Of a DNA stretch of 64,000 nucleotides, positions 1-9,331 are shown in pieces. Under the pieces are notes generated by a model. It had not been told where the DNA came from. It made no database searches and saw only the letters and a list, made by a program, of their open reading frames with translations. Made by a program: the position numbers and the translations under genes. Position 1 is the first letter of the stretch. The number at the start of each line of letters is the position of its first letter. The stretch comes from Hyphomicrobium_A sp044507625 (GTDB taxonomy: Bacteria > Pseudomonadota > Alphaproteobacteria > Rhizobiales > Hyphomicrobiaceae). The DNA is taken from contig JBIQJE010000012.1 in assembly GCA_044507625.1 (NCBI GenBank), positions 1-64,000 of the forward strand, written 5' to 3'.

Positions 1-2
1 CA

Positions 3-273
3 TTCGCCGCCCGATGGGAATCCCTCCCGATTCAGCCAACCGTGAACACGCTCTAAGGACACGACCGCCATCGGCAGGGACCGCGCCTCGCCGGGGGATG
101 CCAGGAAGCTCGGCAATTATCCCGAGCTTGCTCCGGCCGCCGCGGCGCGCATCAAAGGGTCAAAGCTCGTCACGTTCCCGGAGCTGGGGCATTCGCCGCA
201 GGCGGAAGACCCGCAGCGCTTCAACGCGGCGCTGATCCGGTCGCTGGGCGAGCTTGCGCCAGCACAGCATTGA
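3..273 (+). pseudogene. Remnant of an alpha/beta-hydrolase (3' end)
   Basis: The frame ending at the TGA at 271-273 reads like the C-terminus of an alpha/beta-hydrolase: a TTAIGRDRA-like strand, KLGNYPELA, then ELGHSPQAEDP with the catalytic-type His, and a final FNAALI helix. That frame is closed by a TGA at 43-45. Another frame (from base 3) gives LPIQPTVNTL, which resembles the segment normally found just upstream in this family, and then stops at 54-56. The stretch that should join them (a PTLLIIGEKD-like strand) is missing. I infer a short deletion plus frameshift. The rest of the gene lies left of the window. A sequencing error is less likely because about ten residues are absent. Confidence 0.55.
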
Positions 274-276
274 GGC

Positions 277-987
277 TCATTCCGGCCGGAAGCCCGTCGC
301 CAGCACGTAGAGCTCCGCCGAGTCCGACCGGCTCGCCGGCGGCTTGACGTGGTGCACCTTCGCGAACCGCTTCTTCAACAGGTCGAGCAACTCACGCTCC
401 GTGCCGCCCTGCAGCACTTTGGCGAGAAAAGCCCCGCCCGGCCGCAGCACATCGCACGCGAAATGGGCCGCGGCCTCGGCAAGCCCCATGATCCGCAGAT
501 GGTCCGTGCGCGTATGCCCCGTGGTCGGCGCGGCCATGTCCGACAGCACGATGTCTGCCTGCCCGTCCCGCAGCATCGAGCGCAGCTTCTCCTCCGCGCC
601 TTCGGCGGTGAAATCGAGTTGGATGGCCTCGACGCCGGGCAGCGCTTCCATCGCGAGATAGTCGATGGCGACGACCTGACCCTTGCCCGCGAGCGACTGC
701 ACCTTTTCCGCCGCGACCTGGCTCCAGCCTCCCGGCGCCGCGCCGAGATCGACAACGACTGCGCCAGGCTTCAGCAGCCGATGTTTGTCGTCGATCTCCT
801 TCAGCTTGTAAGCAGCGCGGGACCGCATGCCCTCGCGCTTGGCGGCGGCGACGTAGGGATCGTTGAGCTGGCGCTCCAGCCACCGCTGCGAGGATGGCCG
901 GTGCTTGCGCGCGGTCTTGAGACGCACGTGCATCTGGCGCTGGCCGCCTCCGGGACCCTTCTGCGGGCCGCTGCGCTTCGTCGTCAT
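277..987 (-). CDS. rlmE: 23S rRNA (uridine-2'-O)-methyltransferase RlmE
   Basis: The product (236 aa) is an FtsJ/RrmJ-type SAM-dependent enzyme that methylates the 2'-O of U2552 in the A loop of 23S rRNA, a late step in 50S subunit maturation. The SAM-binding motif VVDLGAAPGGW is at residues 78-88. The K-D-K-E catalytic tetrad is visible as Lys61 (AYKLKEID), Asp150 (LSDMAAPTT), Lys190 (FLAKVLQGG) and Glu225 (SAELYVLA). The basic N-terminal 35 residues are a usual extension in alphaproteobacteria. It lies 22 bases downstream of the Ppx/GppA gene on the same strand, a common gene pair in this class, so the two are probably cotranscribed. Confidence 0.95.
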   Translation of the reverse strand: MTTKRSGPQKGPGGGQRQMHVRLKTARKHRPSSQRWLERQLNDPYVAAAKREGMRSRAAYKLKEIDDKHRLLKPGAVVVDLGAAPGGWSQVAAEKVQSLAGKGQVVAIDYLAMEALPGVEAIQLDFTAEGAEEKLRSMLRDGQADIVLSDMAAPTTGHTRTDHLRIMGLAEAAAHFACDVLRPGGAFLAKVLQGGTERELLDLLKKRFAKVHHVKPPASRSDSAELYVLATGFRPE

Positions 988-1009
988 TGTGGTTCCTTTG
1001 ACCGGTCTT

Positions 1010-2245
1010 TCACACGGGCCGGCGGCGACGGCGCAGTGGCGTAAGCACGCCGTCCTCGACCATCAGCGTCGTCAGGATGCCCTCGCGCAGGCCGCGATCG
1101 GCAACGCGAAGCCGCTCGCACGGCCACATGCGCAGGATGGCTTCGAGGATAGCACATCCTGCAAGCACGAGGTCGGCGCGCTCGCGCCCGATGCAAGGTT
1201 CCGCCACCCGCTGCTCATAGCTCCGCCCGATCAGATCGTTCGTGACGGCGCGCACCTCGTCGACCCTCAGCCAGCACCCGTCGACGCGATTGCGGTCGTA
1301 CCGCTGTAGCCCGAGCTGAATGCCGGCAACGGTCGTTACCGTACCCGATGTCCCGAGCATGTGTACGCGCCGGCCGGCGAGACGGCTCGCCAGATTGTGG
1401 CGTGCCTCGAACTTGGCGAGCAGATGCACCGCCGCATCCACCATCGCCTCGAAGTCGGCCACAGTGACATGCCGGCCGCCGAAGCGCTCCGCCAGGGTCA
1501 CGACGCCGATCGGCAGCGACGTCCAGGCGGCCATGCAGTTCTGCGCATCGAGACGGCCGGCAAAGCGCCGGTCACGCTGGCGGCTGCGCTGCGTCAGATC
1601 GACAAGAATGAGCTCGGACGACCCGCCGCCGATGTCGAACACCAGCACATAATCGCAGCTCGCATCGATCAATGCCGCCGAGCCGGAAACCGCCAGTCGC
1701 GCCTCCACCTCCGGCGTCAGTATCTCGATCTCGAGCCCGAGCGTGTCGTGCACGCGCGCGAGAAACTCGCCGCCGTTTTCCGCGATGCGGCAGGCTTCGG
1801 TGGCGACGAGACGCGACCGGCGCACGCGCGCGCGGCCAAGCTTGCCGGCACAGACTTTCAACGCCTCGAGCGTACGCGCCATCGCCGGCTCGGAAAGGCG
1901 CCCAGTCTGGCTCACGCCCTCTCCGAGGCGAATGATCCGCGAGAACGCATCGACAACGCGGAAGCCCCGCCGCGAGGGGCGCGCCAGCAGCAGCCGGCAA
2001 TTGTTGGTGCCGAGATCGAGGGCGCCGTAGACCCCGTCGGGCCGCGCCTCCTGGCCGGCGCGCGGCATCGATGCCCCGTTCCTGGAGCTTCCGTTGCATT
2101 GCTCGACGGATGAAAAATGTGTGCCAAGGCCGGCGGAGAAATCGCCGCTACCGCTCGAGAACCGAGGCGCGTCCGTGGCGCCCTCGTCGGGTTGGCCCTG
2201 CACAGTTTTTAGCCCCAGCGCCTGGCATACGGCCCGCCACGTCAA
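1010..2245 (-). CDS. Ppx/GppA family phosphatase
   Basis: The product (up to 411 aa) is an exopolyphosphatase / guanosine pentaphosphate phosphatase family member of the ASKHA fold. The phosphate-1 motif GALDLGTNNCRLLLA lies near residue 73, VFDIGGGSSELILV is the phosphate-2 motif, and MLGTSGTVTT is also typical. The protein stops after the catalytic core, so it lacks the C-terminal HD-like domain of long E. coli Ppx. The family hydrolyses polyphosphate or pppGpp; sequence alone does not say which. The first 60-70 residues are low in conservation, and an ATG at 2068 would start the protein just before the core, so the start is uncertain. It is upstream of rlmE in a likely two-gene operon. Confidence 0.88.
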   Translation of the reverse strand: MTWRAVCQALGLKTVQGQPDEGATDAPRFSSGSGDFSAGLGTHFSSVEQCNGSSRNGASMPRAGQEARPDGVYGALDLGTNNCRLLLARPSRRGFRVVDAFSRIIRLGEGVSQTGRLSEPAMARTLEALKVCAGKLGRARVRRSRLVATEACRIAENGGEFLARVHDTLGLEIEILTPEVEARLAVSGSAALIDASCDYVLVFDIGGGSSELILVDLTQRSRQRDRRFAGRLDAQNCMAAWTSLPIGVVTLAERFGGRHVTVADFEAMVDAAVHLLAKFEARHNLASRLAGRRVHMLGTSGTVTTVAGIQLGLQRYDRNRVDGCWLRVDEVRAVTNDLIGRSYEQRVAEPCIGRERADLVLAGCAILEAILRMWPCERLRVADRGLREGILTTLMVEDGVLTPLRRRRRPV

Positions 2246-2380
2246 CCGCGGTGAGCCGCGTCATCAGGCGTCTTCCTGGATGACACTTGCCCCCACTGTA
2301 ACAGCAATCGGCCGCCGGTAAAGCGCGGACGCCGGATTGCAGCTATCCTCGTGTCCTCGCGGCTGAAATAGACTTAATCG

Positions 2381-3193
2381 ATGACCGCTTTCCGAGTTGT
2401 ACCGATGGCTATTCTCGCCGCGTTGCTGGCCGTGATTCTGGCCGCTGTCCGCACCGGAGCGGGCGAATTGAGGGAGACCGACCGCGCCCGCCTCCTTGCC
2501 GCCTATCCGCAAGCCCTCGAGCGCATAGCGGACGGCCATCTTCTCTGGCGCGACGGCACCCGCATGCCGCTCGACGACGGCAAAGGCGAAAAGCCGTTCG
2601 ATCAATGGCTCGCCGGACCCGACATCGCCGAGATGTTCGCGCTGCCCTATCCCGCAGGCGACGAGGCGGCGCCACCGGCAAAGAACGCGGATCCCGGTCG
2701 CGCCCGCACGGCGGCCTTCTTCGACAAGCTCTATAGCGACTGCCGCAAAGGCGAGGTCGAGAAGAACCTGGCGATGGTCGATTGGCTGCCCAGGCGAACG
2801 AAGCAGCGGCTGCCATTCAACAGGCGCAACGGAGCCGCGGACGCCCTCGCCGCCGTGAGCCGCGAGCTCGACGAGCTGCCCCGTTCGATTGACGTGTTCC
2901 TCATTCCGTCGGCGGGCACCTACAATTGCCGCGTCATCGCCGGCACCGACCGCGTTTCCGCCCACGGCCACGCCATTGCTATCGATATCGCACTGAAGCG
3001 CGCGCACTATTGGCGCAATGGGAAACCGGCCGCAGACGGCGCGGCCGCCCACCGGAACGAGATCCCGATGGAGATCGTCCGCATCTTCGAAAAACACGGA
3101 TTCATCTGGGGCGGCCGCTGGTATCACTACGACACCATGCATTTCGAATACCGTCCCGAGCTTGTGGGTGTCAGCGGATCAGCGGCGGAGTAG
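2381..3193 (+). CDS. Secreted M15-family peptidase (VanY/EndoCC-like)
   Basis: The product (270 aa) starts with a hydrophobic segment (residues 8-22) that looks like a signal peptide or anchor. The C-terminal half carries the zinc-peptidase pattern of the M15 family: SAHGHAIAID at residues 193-202 supplies His and Asp ligands, and YHYDTMHFEYRP around residue 254 supplies the last His. These enzymes cut D-Ala-containing or other peptide links in peptidoglycan, so it probably acts in the periplasm on the cell wall. It is divergent from the Ppx/GppA gene, with a 135-base gap between them. The exact cleaved bond cannot be read from sequence. Confidence 0.8.
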   Translation: MTAFRVVPMAILAALLAVILAAVRTGAGELRETDRARLLAAYPQALERIADGHLLWRDGTRMPLDDGKGEKPFDQWLAGPDIAEMFALPYPAGDEAAPPAKNADPGRARTAAFFDKLYSDCRKGEVEKNLAMVDWLPRRTKQRLPFNRRNGAADALAAVSRELDELPRSIDVFLIPSAGTYNCRVIAGTDRVSAHGHAIAIDIALKRAHYWRNGKPAADGAAAHRNEIPMEIVRIFEKHGFIWGGRWYHYDTMHFEYRPELVGVSGSAAE

Positions 3194-3539
3194 TGGGGAA
3201 AGCCGACGTAGCCGGGCCGCCGGTGGGCATCCTCGCCGGCAAAGGCTTTCCGGCGATCTGGCGGATTGGGCGATTTCACCGCACTCTCTCGGCAAATCGA
3301 GGCGCGCCATCCCGATGGCGCGCCAGGCGGTGCGAGAAGAGGCTTCCCGCCGAGGGCCTGTCGATCCCCCGTATCGAGGGAAACCGCCACCCGTGGACGT
3401 CCGCTGCCAATGGAAACCGCCACCCGTAGGCACCCGCTGCCAATATCGTACGGGGAGCGTGCCCGACCCGGGTTGCAGGCTCGCGAAGCACCTGTTATAT
3501 GCGCCGCTCCGGCGGCCACGTGCCGTTCGATCCCGGCAT
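3194..3539 (+). other. Intergenic region before tRNA-Gln
   Basis: No convincing gene is seen. The short open frames here are unrelated to known proteins and overlap each other. The region holds the 33-base tandem repeat listed separately, and the sequence just before 3540 should contain the tRNA promoter, though no strong -35/-10 pair stands out. Confidence 0.5.
3379..3444 (+). repeat. 33-bp tandem repeat, two copies
   Basis: Two adjacent 33-base units (3379-3411 and 3412-3444) both begin GGAAACCGCCACCCGT and end CCGCTGCCAAT. They differ at only a few central bases. They sit about 100 bases upstream of tRNA-Gln. No function is known to me. Confidence 0.85.
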
Positions 3540-3613
3540 TGGGGGATCGTCTAATGGTAGGACTGCAGACTCTGACTCTGCCTGTCTAGGTTCGAATCCT
3601 AGTCCCCCAGCCA
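3540..3613 (+). tRNA. tRNA-Gln (anticodon CTG)
   Basis: A full cloverleaf can be drawn. The acceptor stem TGGGGGA pairs with TCCCCCA, followed by discriminator G and encoded CCA (3611-3613). The anticodon stem GCAGA/TCTGC holds loop CTCTGAC, giving anticodon CTG, which reads the glutamine codon CAG. The T arm carries GGTTCGAATCC. The U1-A72 pair is typical of bacterial tRNA-Gln. Confidence 0.95.
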
Positions 3614-3671
3614 AACGTCAGCCTTAAGAAGTGCCATAAAACAACGGCTGCTCAAGCGATTTGATTTTTTG

Positions 3672-4532
3672 TCATCTCGCACAAGATCCGGCCCGTGACC
3701 GAAAAAGCCTCGCAAAAGAGACGGCCTCATCGGGCTTGCGGCTGCAGGGGATCGTCGGCACCGCGTCGATAAAGATGCGGCGCTTGTAACCGCCATAGTC
3801 GCCGCTCACCCCGCAATTGTAGAATGCGCGTCCCTGCGCGCACAGGTGACGGACGATCTCGGTTTCGAGCATGGCGCCGTACCCAGCGCCGTTGCGCCGC
3901 TCGGCAGCGGCGTTGATGCCTGTACGCGACCGGTCGTCCTCAATCCCCAGATGCACTGCGCGGCAGGCACCCGTCCCGTTATCGATGAGGGTAGACACCA
4001 CGAACCAGTCCAGCGGCACGCCCGGGTTACTGGCGACCGCGCCCCGCCAGCACGCCTCTCCGGAATGACGGTATTTCGGATTCTTTAGCTGCGTATACCA
4101 CGCAGCAAATCGCTCTTCGTGGCCGGCGAGCGGAAAGTTCTCGAGCCGGCAGTTCAGATGACGCGCGGCAGCCGCATAGGTCTGCCGTGACGGGAAGCTG
4201 CCTTGAGGATTGGAGCTCGCCGCCGACCGTCGGTCGAGGAACGTGTCGAATGTCGAGAGGCAAACCGTCCAGAACGGCGTCGGCTCAGACTTGCTGGTGC
4301 GCAGATCTACAGTGTCAGGTGCGTCCGTGAAATGCGCGATCGGCGACCATTCGTTCAGGGGCTGATCGGCATAGACATGCGTCTCCCCGCGTCTCTGATC
4401 GATCCAGGCTGAACGGCAGAGGCGCTCGATGTGCCACGAGTGGTGCCAGATCCCTCGTGCAGGAAGCAGCCCGTGCCCTTCAATGATCCGCTGTGCCTCC
4501 CGCGGACTAACTCTGCGCTTCCTTCGCCACAT
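3672..4532 (-). CDS. Unrecognised protein with a possible GNAT-like C-terminal part
   Basis: I do not recognise this protein (286 aa from the ATG at 4532; an in-frame ATG at 4613 would add 27 poorly structured residues). I chose 4532 because a GAGG ribosome site lies about 8 bases before it. The N-terminus is basic (MWRRKRRVSPREAQ). The last third has features seen in acyl-transferase folds: a GYGAMLETEIVRHL helix after a glycine-rich turn, then YNCGVSGDYGGYKRRIF. This resemblance is weak and is an inference. Its base composition is less GC-rich than its neighbours and it begins 58 bases after tRNA-Gln, both consistent with acquisition by transfer. It is alone, with no partner gene in the same direction. 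Confidence 0.55.
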   Translation of the reverse strand: MWRRKRRVSPREAQRIIEGHGLLPARGIWHHSWHIERLCRSAWIDQRRGETHVYADQPLNEWSPIAHFTDAPDTVDLRTSKSEPTPFWTVCLSTFDTFLDRRSAASSNPQGSFPSRQTYAAAARHLNCRLENFPLAGHEERFAAWYTQLKNPKYRHSGEACWRGAVASNPGVPLDWFVVSTLIDNGTGACRAVHLGIEDDRSRTGINAAAERRNGAGYGAMLETEIVRHLCAQGRAFYNCGVSGDYGGYKRRIFIDAVPTIPCSRKPDEAVSFARLFRSRAGSCAR

Positions 4533-5008
4533 GCAGTTAGCCTCGGATGGGGCAATCGTGTTCGCAGGTCTCGACGTCGGTATGCGTGCACGGGGAAGGC
4601 CAGGTGCCGTCATGCCGCCACCGCCCGCAATCCGTTGTCAGGCAAATCCTGGGTGTTCGCCGGGCCCTTCGCCACGTGGATCATAACCGTCGACGCACTC
4701 ACGCATCTTCAGTCTCATCAGCTTTAACGACTATGGAAGGCCGAGTCCGCAGTGTCATGAAGATGAAAGTCGGTACGCTATCGATCCGGTCACTTCCCGA
4801 TGATGACAAACCGCCGCACCCAGAGTCACGATACGGTAGAGGTGTCGACGCATGGCTTTTCAGCCTCTCGACAGGCTCGCTCTAAATCCTGAATGCGCTG
4901 GCCGTCGCCGCGCGCAATGGCTGCGGTTATATCAGGATCGAAATACTCGCAAACCGTCGCTGATCAGCTCGCGCACGTCGGCGACCGTCTCAGCCGCCAT
5001 TTTGCGCT
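4533..5008. other. Gene-free region between the unknown gene and tamB
   Basis: About 480 bases without a supported gene. Short open frames exist on both strands, including one of 39 codons at 4893-5012 that runs into the tamB stop, but none has a ribosome site or recognisable sequence. It may be part of the same acquired or decayed islet as the unknown gene. Confidence 0.45.
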
Positions 5009-8000
5009 TTAATAATCCCACTCGACACCAACGCCGATCTTGCTGTTCCCGTCCGCGCCGAGCTCGCCCCGCGCCTTCAGGTTTTTGCTCAGATCGTGGT
5101 CGATGATCACGCGGCTCGAAGTTGCCGAGCTGCCCTGCCGGACGCCGACGTAGGTGCTCTCGTTGACATACTTGCCCGCCGAGACCTCGGGCGAGTTCTT
5201 GTCGTCCGTCGTCACGTCGAGCACGTCGACACCGAGTGCGCCCTTCACCTGATCGAACGTGCTCGGTCCGCTCGACAGCCCGCCGATTTTGTCCACTTCG
5301 CTCGCCAGCTGTGCAAGCTGCATCGCGGAAAGCTTCGCCAGCGACTTGTTGAAGAGCAGCCGCGCGACGACCTCGTCCTCCGGCAGCGCCGGCGAGGACG
5401 AGAAGCGGAATTTTGGCTCCGACGCCGGCCCCGTAACGAACACCGAGATCGTCACGCCATCCGCCTCGGTTATGGCTTCCATGTCGAGGCTCGGCTCGAT
5501 GTCGCCCGCAAAGATCAACTGACCCCGCTTGAATGAAAGCTGCCGACCGAGAATGTCGAGCCGTCCCCGCTCGATGGAGAAACCTCCGTTCGCCACCGGA
5601 CGGCTCGCCGTTCCGCCAACGCGCAGCGCCCCGCCGAGCTGCACATCGAGCCCGCGGCCGCGCACGAATATCCGGCTCGCCGCTTCGACACCGATATTGA
5701 TGCCGATCGCAACCGGCGGCGAAGCGCGTTCGGAAGCGGTCTTCACGCTGATGCGGCCGGCATAGGAATCTGCCGGCGCATTGACATGCTGTAGTTGAAG
5801 CGCGGCGACCGAACGCGGCATGCGGTTCGGCACGATGACATCGAGGCGCTTGATACGGACAGACCCGTTGGCCTGCAACGCCGCGAGCGTACCCTCGACG
5901 CTCACATCGCCATCGACTTCCCCGGCCAGAAGCTCCCGATCGTCGAACTTGAGCCCGTCGATATCCACCCGCAGGCTGACCGCGCGCGGGCCGTCAGCCG
6001 CCTGGGTTACGCGCCCGCCGATCGCGACCGACCCGCCCTTGGCGCCCGTCCCTGTGATACGCTCGATAACGAGCGCGGTGCGCGAGAATTGCCCGGCCCC
6101 TGCAACGCCCTGTAGCTTCAAACCGCTCGCGGGATCGCTGACTTCACCCCCCTCGATGCGTAGCACGCCATCGATATTGGGCATCTCCGCCGGTCCAGAG
6201 ATATCTGCTCCGAGGCGGAGCGTGCCCGCAACGCGGGTATTGCGCTCAGCCAGCGACGCGTTAGCGAGCGAAAGCGGAATAGTGCCGTCGAGACGCGCTT
6301 TGGCGCTCCGGTCGCCGATACGGAACGAGCCTTTGGCTTCCACGGAAAGCGCGGGGACGCCCCCGGCCTTGAGTGCACCCGTGACGATGCCATCCTTGAG
6401 ATGGGCCTGCATGTCGACCGCGAGCGGCGGGATGAACTGCGCGCGCGACGCGGCGGCAGCGGCACCGGACCACTTCACCTTCGCTTGCCCTGCGGGGGAT
6501 TCCGGCGTGCCGCGCATCTCGATATTGCCGTCGAGCTGGCCTTCGAGACCAAGCTCGGGCGCAAACGCGTTGGCGATCGCCGTTGGCAGGCGCTGGAGAG
6601 ACACCGAAAGCGCGACGGCGTCGGCGCCGACGTTGCCGGAAACCCGAAGCCGCCCGCTGCCCGACTTGAGCAGCAAGCGTTCGATCTCTACGTTACCGTC
6701 CGCGAAGGTGACCTTTGCCGGGCCATCCAGCGAGGTCGTGACGCCACCGAGCGCCGCCTTCATCTCTGTGACCGTGAGCGCTATGGCCTCGCCCTGTTGC
6801 TCGACCTTACCGCTCGCCGATAGCTGACCTTCGTCGATCTCGGCGCCGATACGGAAAGCCGTTGCGGTGTCGCTATCGTTCGCATCGATACGCAGATTGC
6901 GCACCTTCGACGATCCAGCATCGATCCGCGCAACGCTCGCCCTGCCCTTGAAACGCAGCGCGTCGATGTAGTCGATGACATCTATGTTCGCGGCAACGTC
7001 GCCAATACGCGTCGTGCCAATGCCGATGGACGGCGCGTTCGCCCGGACGACTACCGCGGGTACACCCTCTTTGGAAAAGTCCACGCGCGCCTTCACGGCA
7101 CCATCTAGCGGCTGGCCGGCAAGGGGCGCCAATACGGAAAGCTTGGGCGCATCGACATTCAACCGTCCTGCGATCCGCTCGCCCTTGGGAAGGCGGATCT
7201 CGCCGGTGACGCTCGCAGAACCGACGGCGACGCGAAGGCTCTCGGCGAATGCGCCACCGGCCGCGTCCATGCCGACGCGGCCTGTTCCAGATATCGCCGT
7301 GCCATCCATGTTACCGGTCAGCTCGAAGGCGCCGCCGTGGGCCGGCAATGTCCCGGCGCCGTTGAACACGAGCACCGCCGAGTGCACGGCGCGCCCGTTG
7401 ATGCGGAAGTCCTCGCCCGCCACGCGCAGGCGCGAGGCAACCGCGCCGTCTTTCCCGTCGAGCTGCGCTTCCACAGACCCAGCGCCGGAAAGCGCAGCGT
7501 CGAGACGCGACAGATCGGCGACCTTGCCGCGCAGCTCCAACTGCACCGGCCCCGCACCGGGATCGCCAGGGACTTGCCCGCTCGCGCGCAAGTCAAGATT
7601 GCTGCTCGAAAGCGCGACGTCTCGCAGTGTGTATCCTCCCGCAGCACCGATCTCAGCGTTACCCGTGAGGCGCGTTGTGCCCGCGAGGACGCCGTTCAAA
7701 GCTGGCATGCGCGAGCGCAGTTCCTCGCCCAGACCTTCGAGTGAAATCTGCAGAGGCCCGGCGGCTTTCTTTCGTTCTGCGGTCACACGCAGTATCGCGC
7801 GGCCGGCCAGACCTTCACCTGCCAACGCAGCAAGTGCGCCGAGATCTGGCACGTTCAGCTCCGCCGTGGCCGAGAGGCTGCCCGACACGCCGGCAGCGCG
7901 GCCGCTGAGCATCCCTGTGCGTGCCGCAACGCGCACATTGGACACCTCGAAGTCACCGCCCTGACGCTGACCGGTGGCGCTCATCTCGATTTTAGGTCCG

Positions 8001-9331
8001 AGCGCCACTGCGACAGCCGAATCCCGCAGCTGCACACCATCCGCAACGGCACTGAACTTTGCATCCTGCACGTCGAGCATGGCGCTCCCGAGCGGGCTCG
8101 CCTGCTGCGCGGTCGCGGAAATCCGCACACTTCCGACAGAACCGAAGTCACTGCCAATGCCCCGCACATCTACGCTCGCCGTGAGCTGCCGTTGCGTGCG
8201 CCGATCGGGCAGCGATAGGCGCACATCTAGCGCGCCCACCGAAACCGTTTCACCCGAAGCGAGCGCGAACGGCACGGTCTCGCCATCGGCAGCGGCAATA
8301 CGCGCAACCGCCTCGCCGTGCATGTAGCCCTGCGCGAGATCGACCCCGCCGGACGCTGTAATGCGCAGGGCATCGCCCGCAACGGAAAGCTGCTCGAGGT
8401 TCAAAATCTCGGCGCCGAAAAGCGCGCCGGAAGCGGTAACCGTCGTCTTCCCCGCGAGCACGCCCGACAGCACGGCAGGGACGAGGCGCCCCAGATAGCC
8501 TTCCGAATTGACGCTGATCCGGTGACGCTCGCCGTCACGATCGACACGCGCCGCCCCCGCAACGAAGGTCTGTTCCGCCGCCGCCATCGACCATTCACCG
8601 CGCCAGCGGTCGATCGGTCCGGTGCCATTGAACGCGAACGACATGGCCGGCGTATCCGGCAATTGCAGGAGGCCCGCCACCACGCCGTTCGCCGGCTCTG
8701 CTGCCGCAAGCCTGATCTCGAGCAAGCGGTCCGCCGCGCGATAAGTCCCGTTGAAGCGCAACTGCCCGCCCGGTGCGTCGAGACGCGTCACATCGAGTGC
8801 AGCGGTGAGTGCCTGATCGGGGTGCGCAAGGTCGGCGTGCGCGCGAACAGTAAAATTGGCGGGCGCCCCAAGCATTGGTTCATGCAGCGCCAGCACGCCG
8901 ATCTCGAAGCGTCGCGCCACGAGCGCGATGAGAGACACACCGCCGTCGCCGCTCTTCTGCTGCGCCTTCGCCGGAGCAACCGGCACACGCAGCACGTCGA
9001 TGCGCCCCACCGTGAGGTACGCGATCTCGATCTGGCCCGAGAGCAGCAGCATCGGCGACCAGGAGAAGCGGATGTCACGAACGGTGAGCCACGTCCCGTT
9101 GCGATCGGCCACTGTGACGGCTTCGATACGCCCGTCCGACAACAGCGACCCTTGGAGCGCGCCGATGGTGATGGTGCTGTCTGCATCGGAGGCCACAAAG
9201 GCGCCGAGCCGCAACGCCAGCATCTGCCCCGCCGTCGTCATCAGCGCGAGCGCCGATGATACCATGACCAACAACGCGATTGCAGCAACGGCCAGCGCAG
9301 CCCGGGCGGCGTATTTGCCCGCGCGCCCCAT
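5009..9331 (-). CDS. tamB: Translocation and assembly module protein TamB
   Basis: The product (1440 aa) is a TamB/DUF490 (AsmA-like) protein: an inner-membrane-anchored beta-taco that spans the periplasm and works with TamA in outer-membrane protein insertion and in phospholipid transport to the outer membrane. A single N-terminal membrane segment (about residues 8-31) is followed by a very long beta-rich region, and the C-terminal few hundred residues form the conserved TamB domain, ending VGVEWDY with an aromatic last residue. The open frame extends further upstream, but the ATG at 9331 shares a base with the tamA stop (TGATG), which fixes the likely start and indicates translational coupling with tamA. 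Confidence 0.93.
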   Translation of the reverse strand: MGRAGKYAARAALAVAAIALLVMVSSALALMTTAGQMLALRLGAFVASDADSTITIGALQGSLLSDGRIEAVTVADRNGTWLTVRDIRFSWSPMLLLSGQIEIAYLTVGRIDVLRVPVAPAKAQQKSGDGGVSLIALVARRFEIGVLALHEPMLGAPANFTVRAHADLAHPDQALTAALDVTRLDAPGGQLRFNGTYRAADRLLEIRLAAAEPANGVVAGLLQLPDTPAMSFAFNGTGPIDRWRGEWSMAAAEQTFVAGAARVDRDGERHRISVNSEGYLGRLVPAVLSGVLAGKTTVTASGALFGAEILNLEQLSVAGDALRITASGGVDLAQGYMHGEAVARIAAADGETVPFALASGETVSVGALDVRLSLPDRRTQRQLTASVDVRGIGSDFGSVGSVRISATAQQASPLGSAMLDVQDAKFSAVADGVQLRDSAVAVALGPKIEMSATGQRQGGDFEVSNVRVAARTGMLSGRAAGVSGSLSATAELNVPDLGALAALAGEGLAGRAILRVTAERKKAAGPLQISLEGLGEELRSRMPALNGVLAGTTRLTGNAEIGAAGGYTLRDVALSSSNLDLRASGQVPGDPGAGPVQLELRGKVADLSRLDAALSGAGSVEAQLDGKDGAVASRLRVAGEDFRINGRAVHSAVLVFNGAGTLPAHGGAFELTGNMDGTAISGTGRVGMDAAGGAFAESLRVAVGSASVTGEIRLPKGERIAGRLNVDAPKLSVLAPLAGQPLDGAVKARVDFSKEGVPAVVVRANAPSIGIGTTRIGDVAANIDVIDYIDALRFKGRASVARIDAGSSKVRNLRIDANDSDTATAFRIGAEIDEGQLSASGKVEQQGEAIALTVTEMKAALGGVTTSLDGPAKVTFADGNVEIERLLLKSGSGRLRVSGNVGADAVALSVSLQRLPTAIANAFAPELGLEGQLDGNIEMRGTPESPAGQAKVKWSGAAAAASRAQFIPPLAVDMQAHLKDGIVTGALKAGGVPALSVEAKGSFRIGDRSAKARLDGTIPLSLANASLAERNTRVAGTLRLGADISGPAEMPNIDGVLRIEGGEVSDPASGLKLQGVAGAGQFSRTALVIERITGTGAKGGSVAIGGRVTQAADGPRAVSLRVDIDGLKFDDRELLAGEVDGDVSVEGTLAALQANGSVRIKRLDVIVPNRMPRSVAALQLQHVNAPADSYAGRISVKTASERASPPVAIGINIGVEAASRIFVRGRGLDVQLGGALRVGGTASRPVANGGFSIERGRLDILGRQLSFKRGQLIFAGDIEPSLDMEAITEADGVTISVFVTGPASEPKFRFSSSPALPEDEVVARLLFNKSLAKLSAMQLAQLASEVDKIGGLSSGPSTFDQVKGALGVDVLDVTTDDKNSPEVSAGKYVNESTYVGVRQGSSATSSRVIIDHDLSKNLKARGELGADGNSKIGVGVEWDY

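Noticed and set aside
2264..3142. 292-codon - strand frame over the M15 peptidase gene
   Set aside because: The + strand frame has the zinc-ligand motifs and a signal peptide; the - strand translation has none.
4893..5012. 39-codon + strand frame next to the tamB end
   Set aside because: No ribosome site, no recognisable sequence, and it overlaps the tamB stop.
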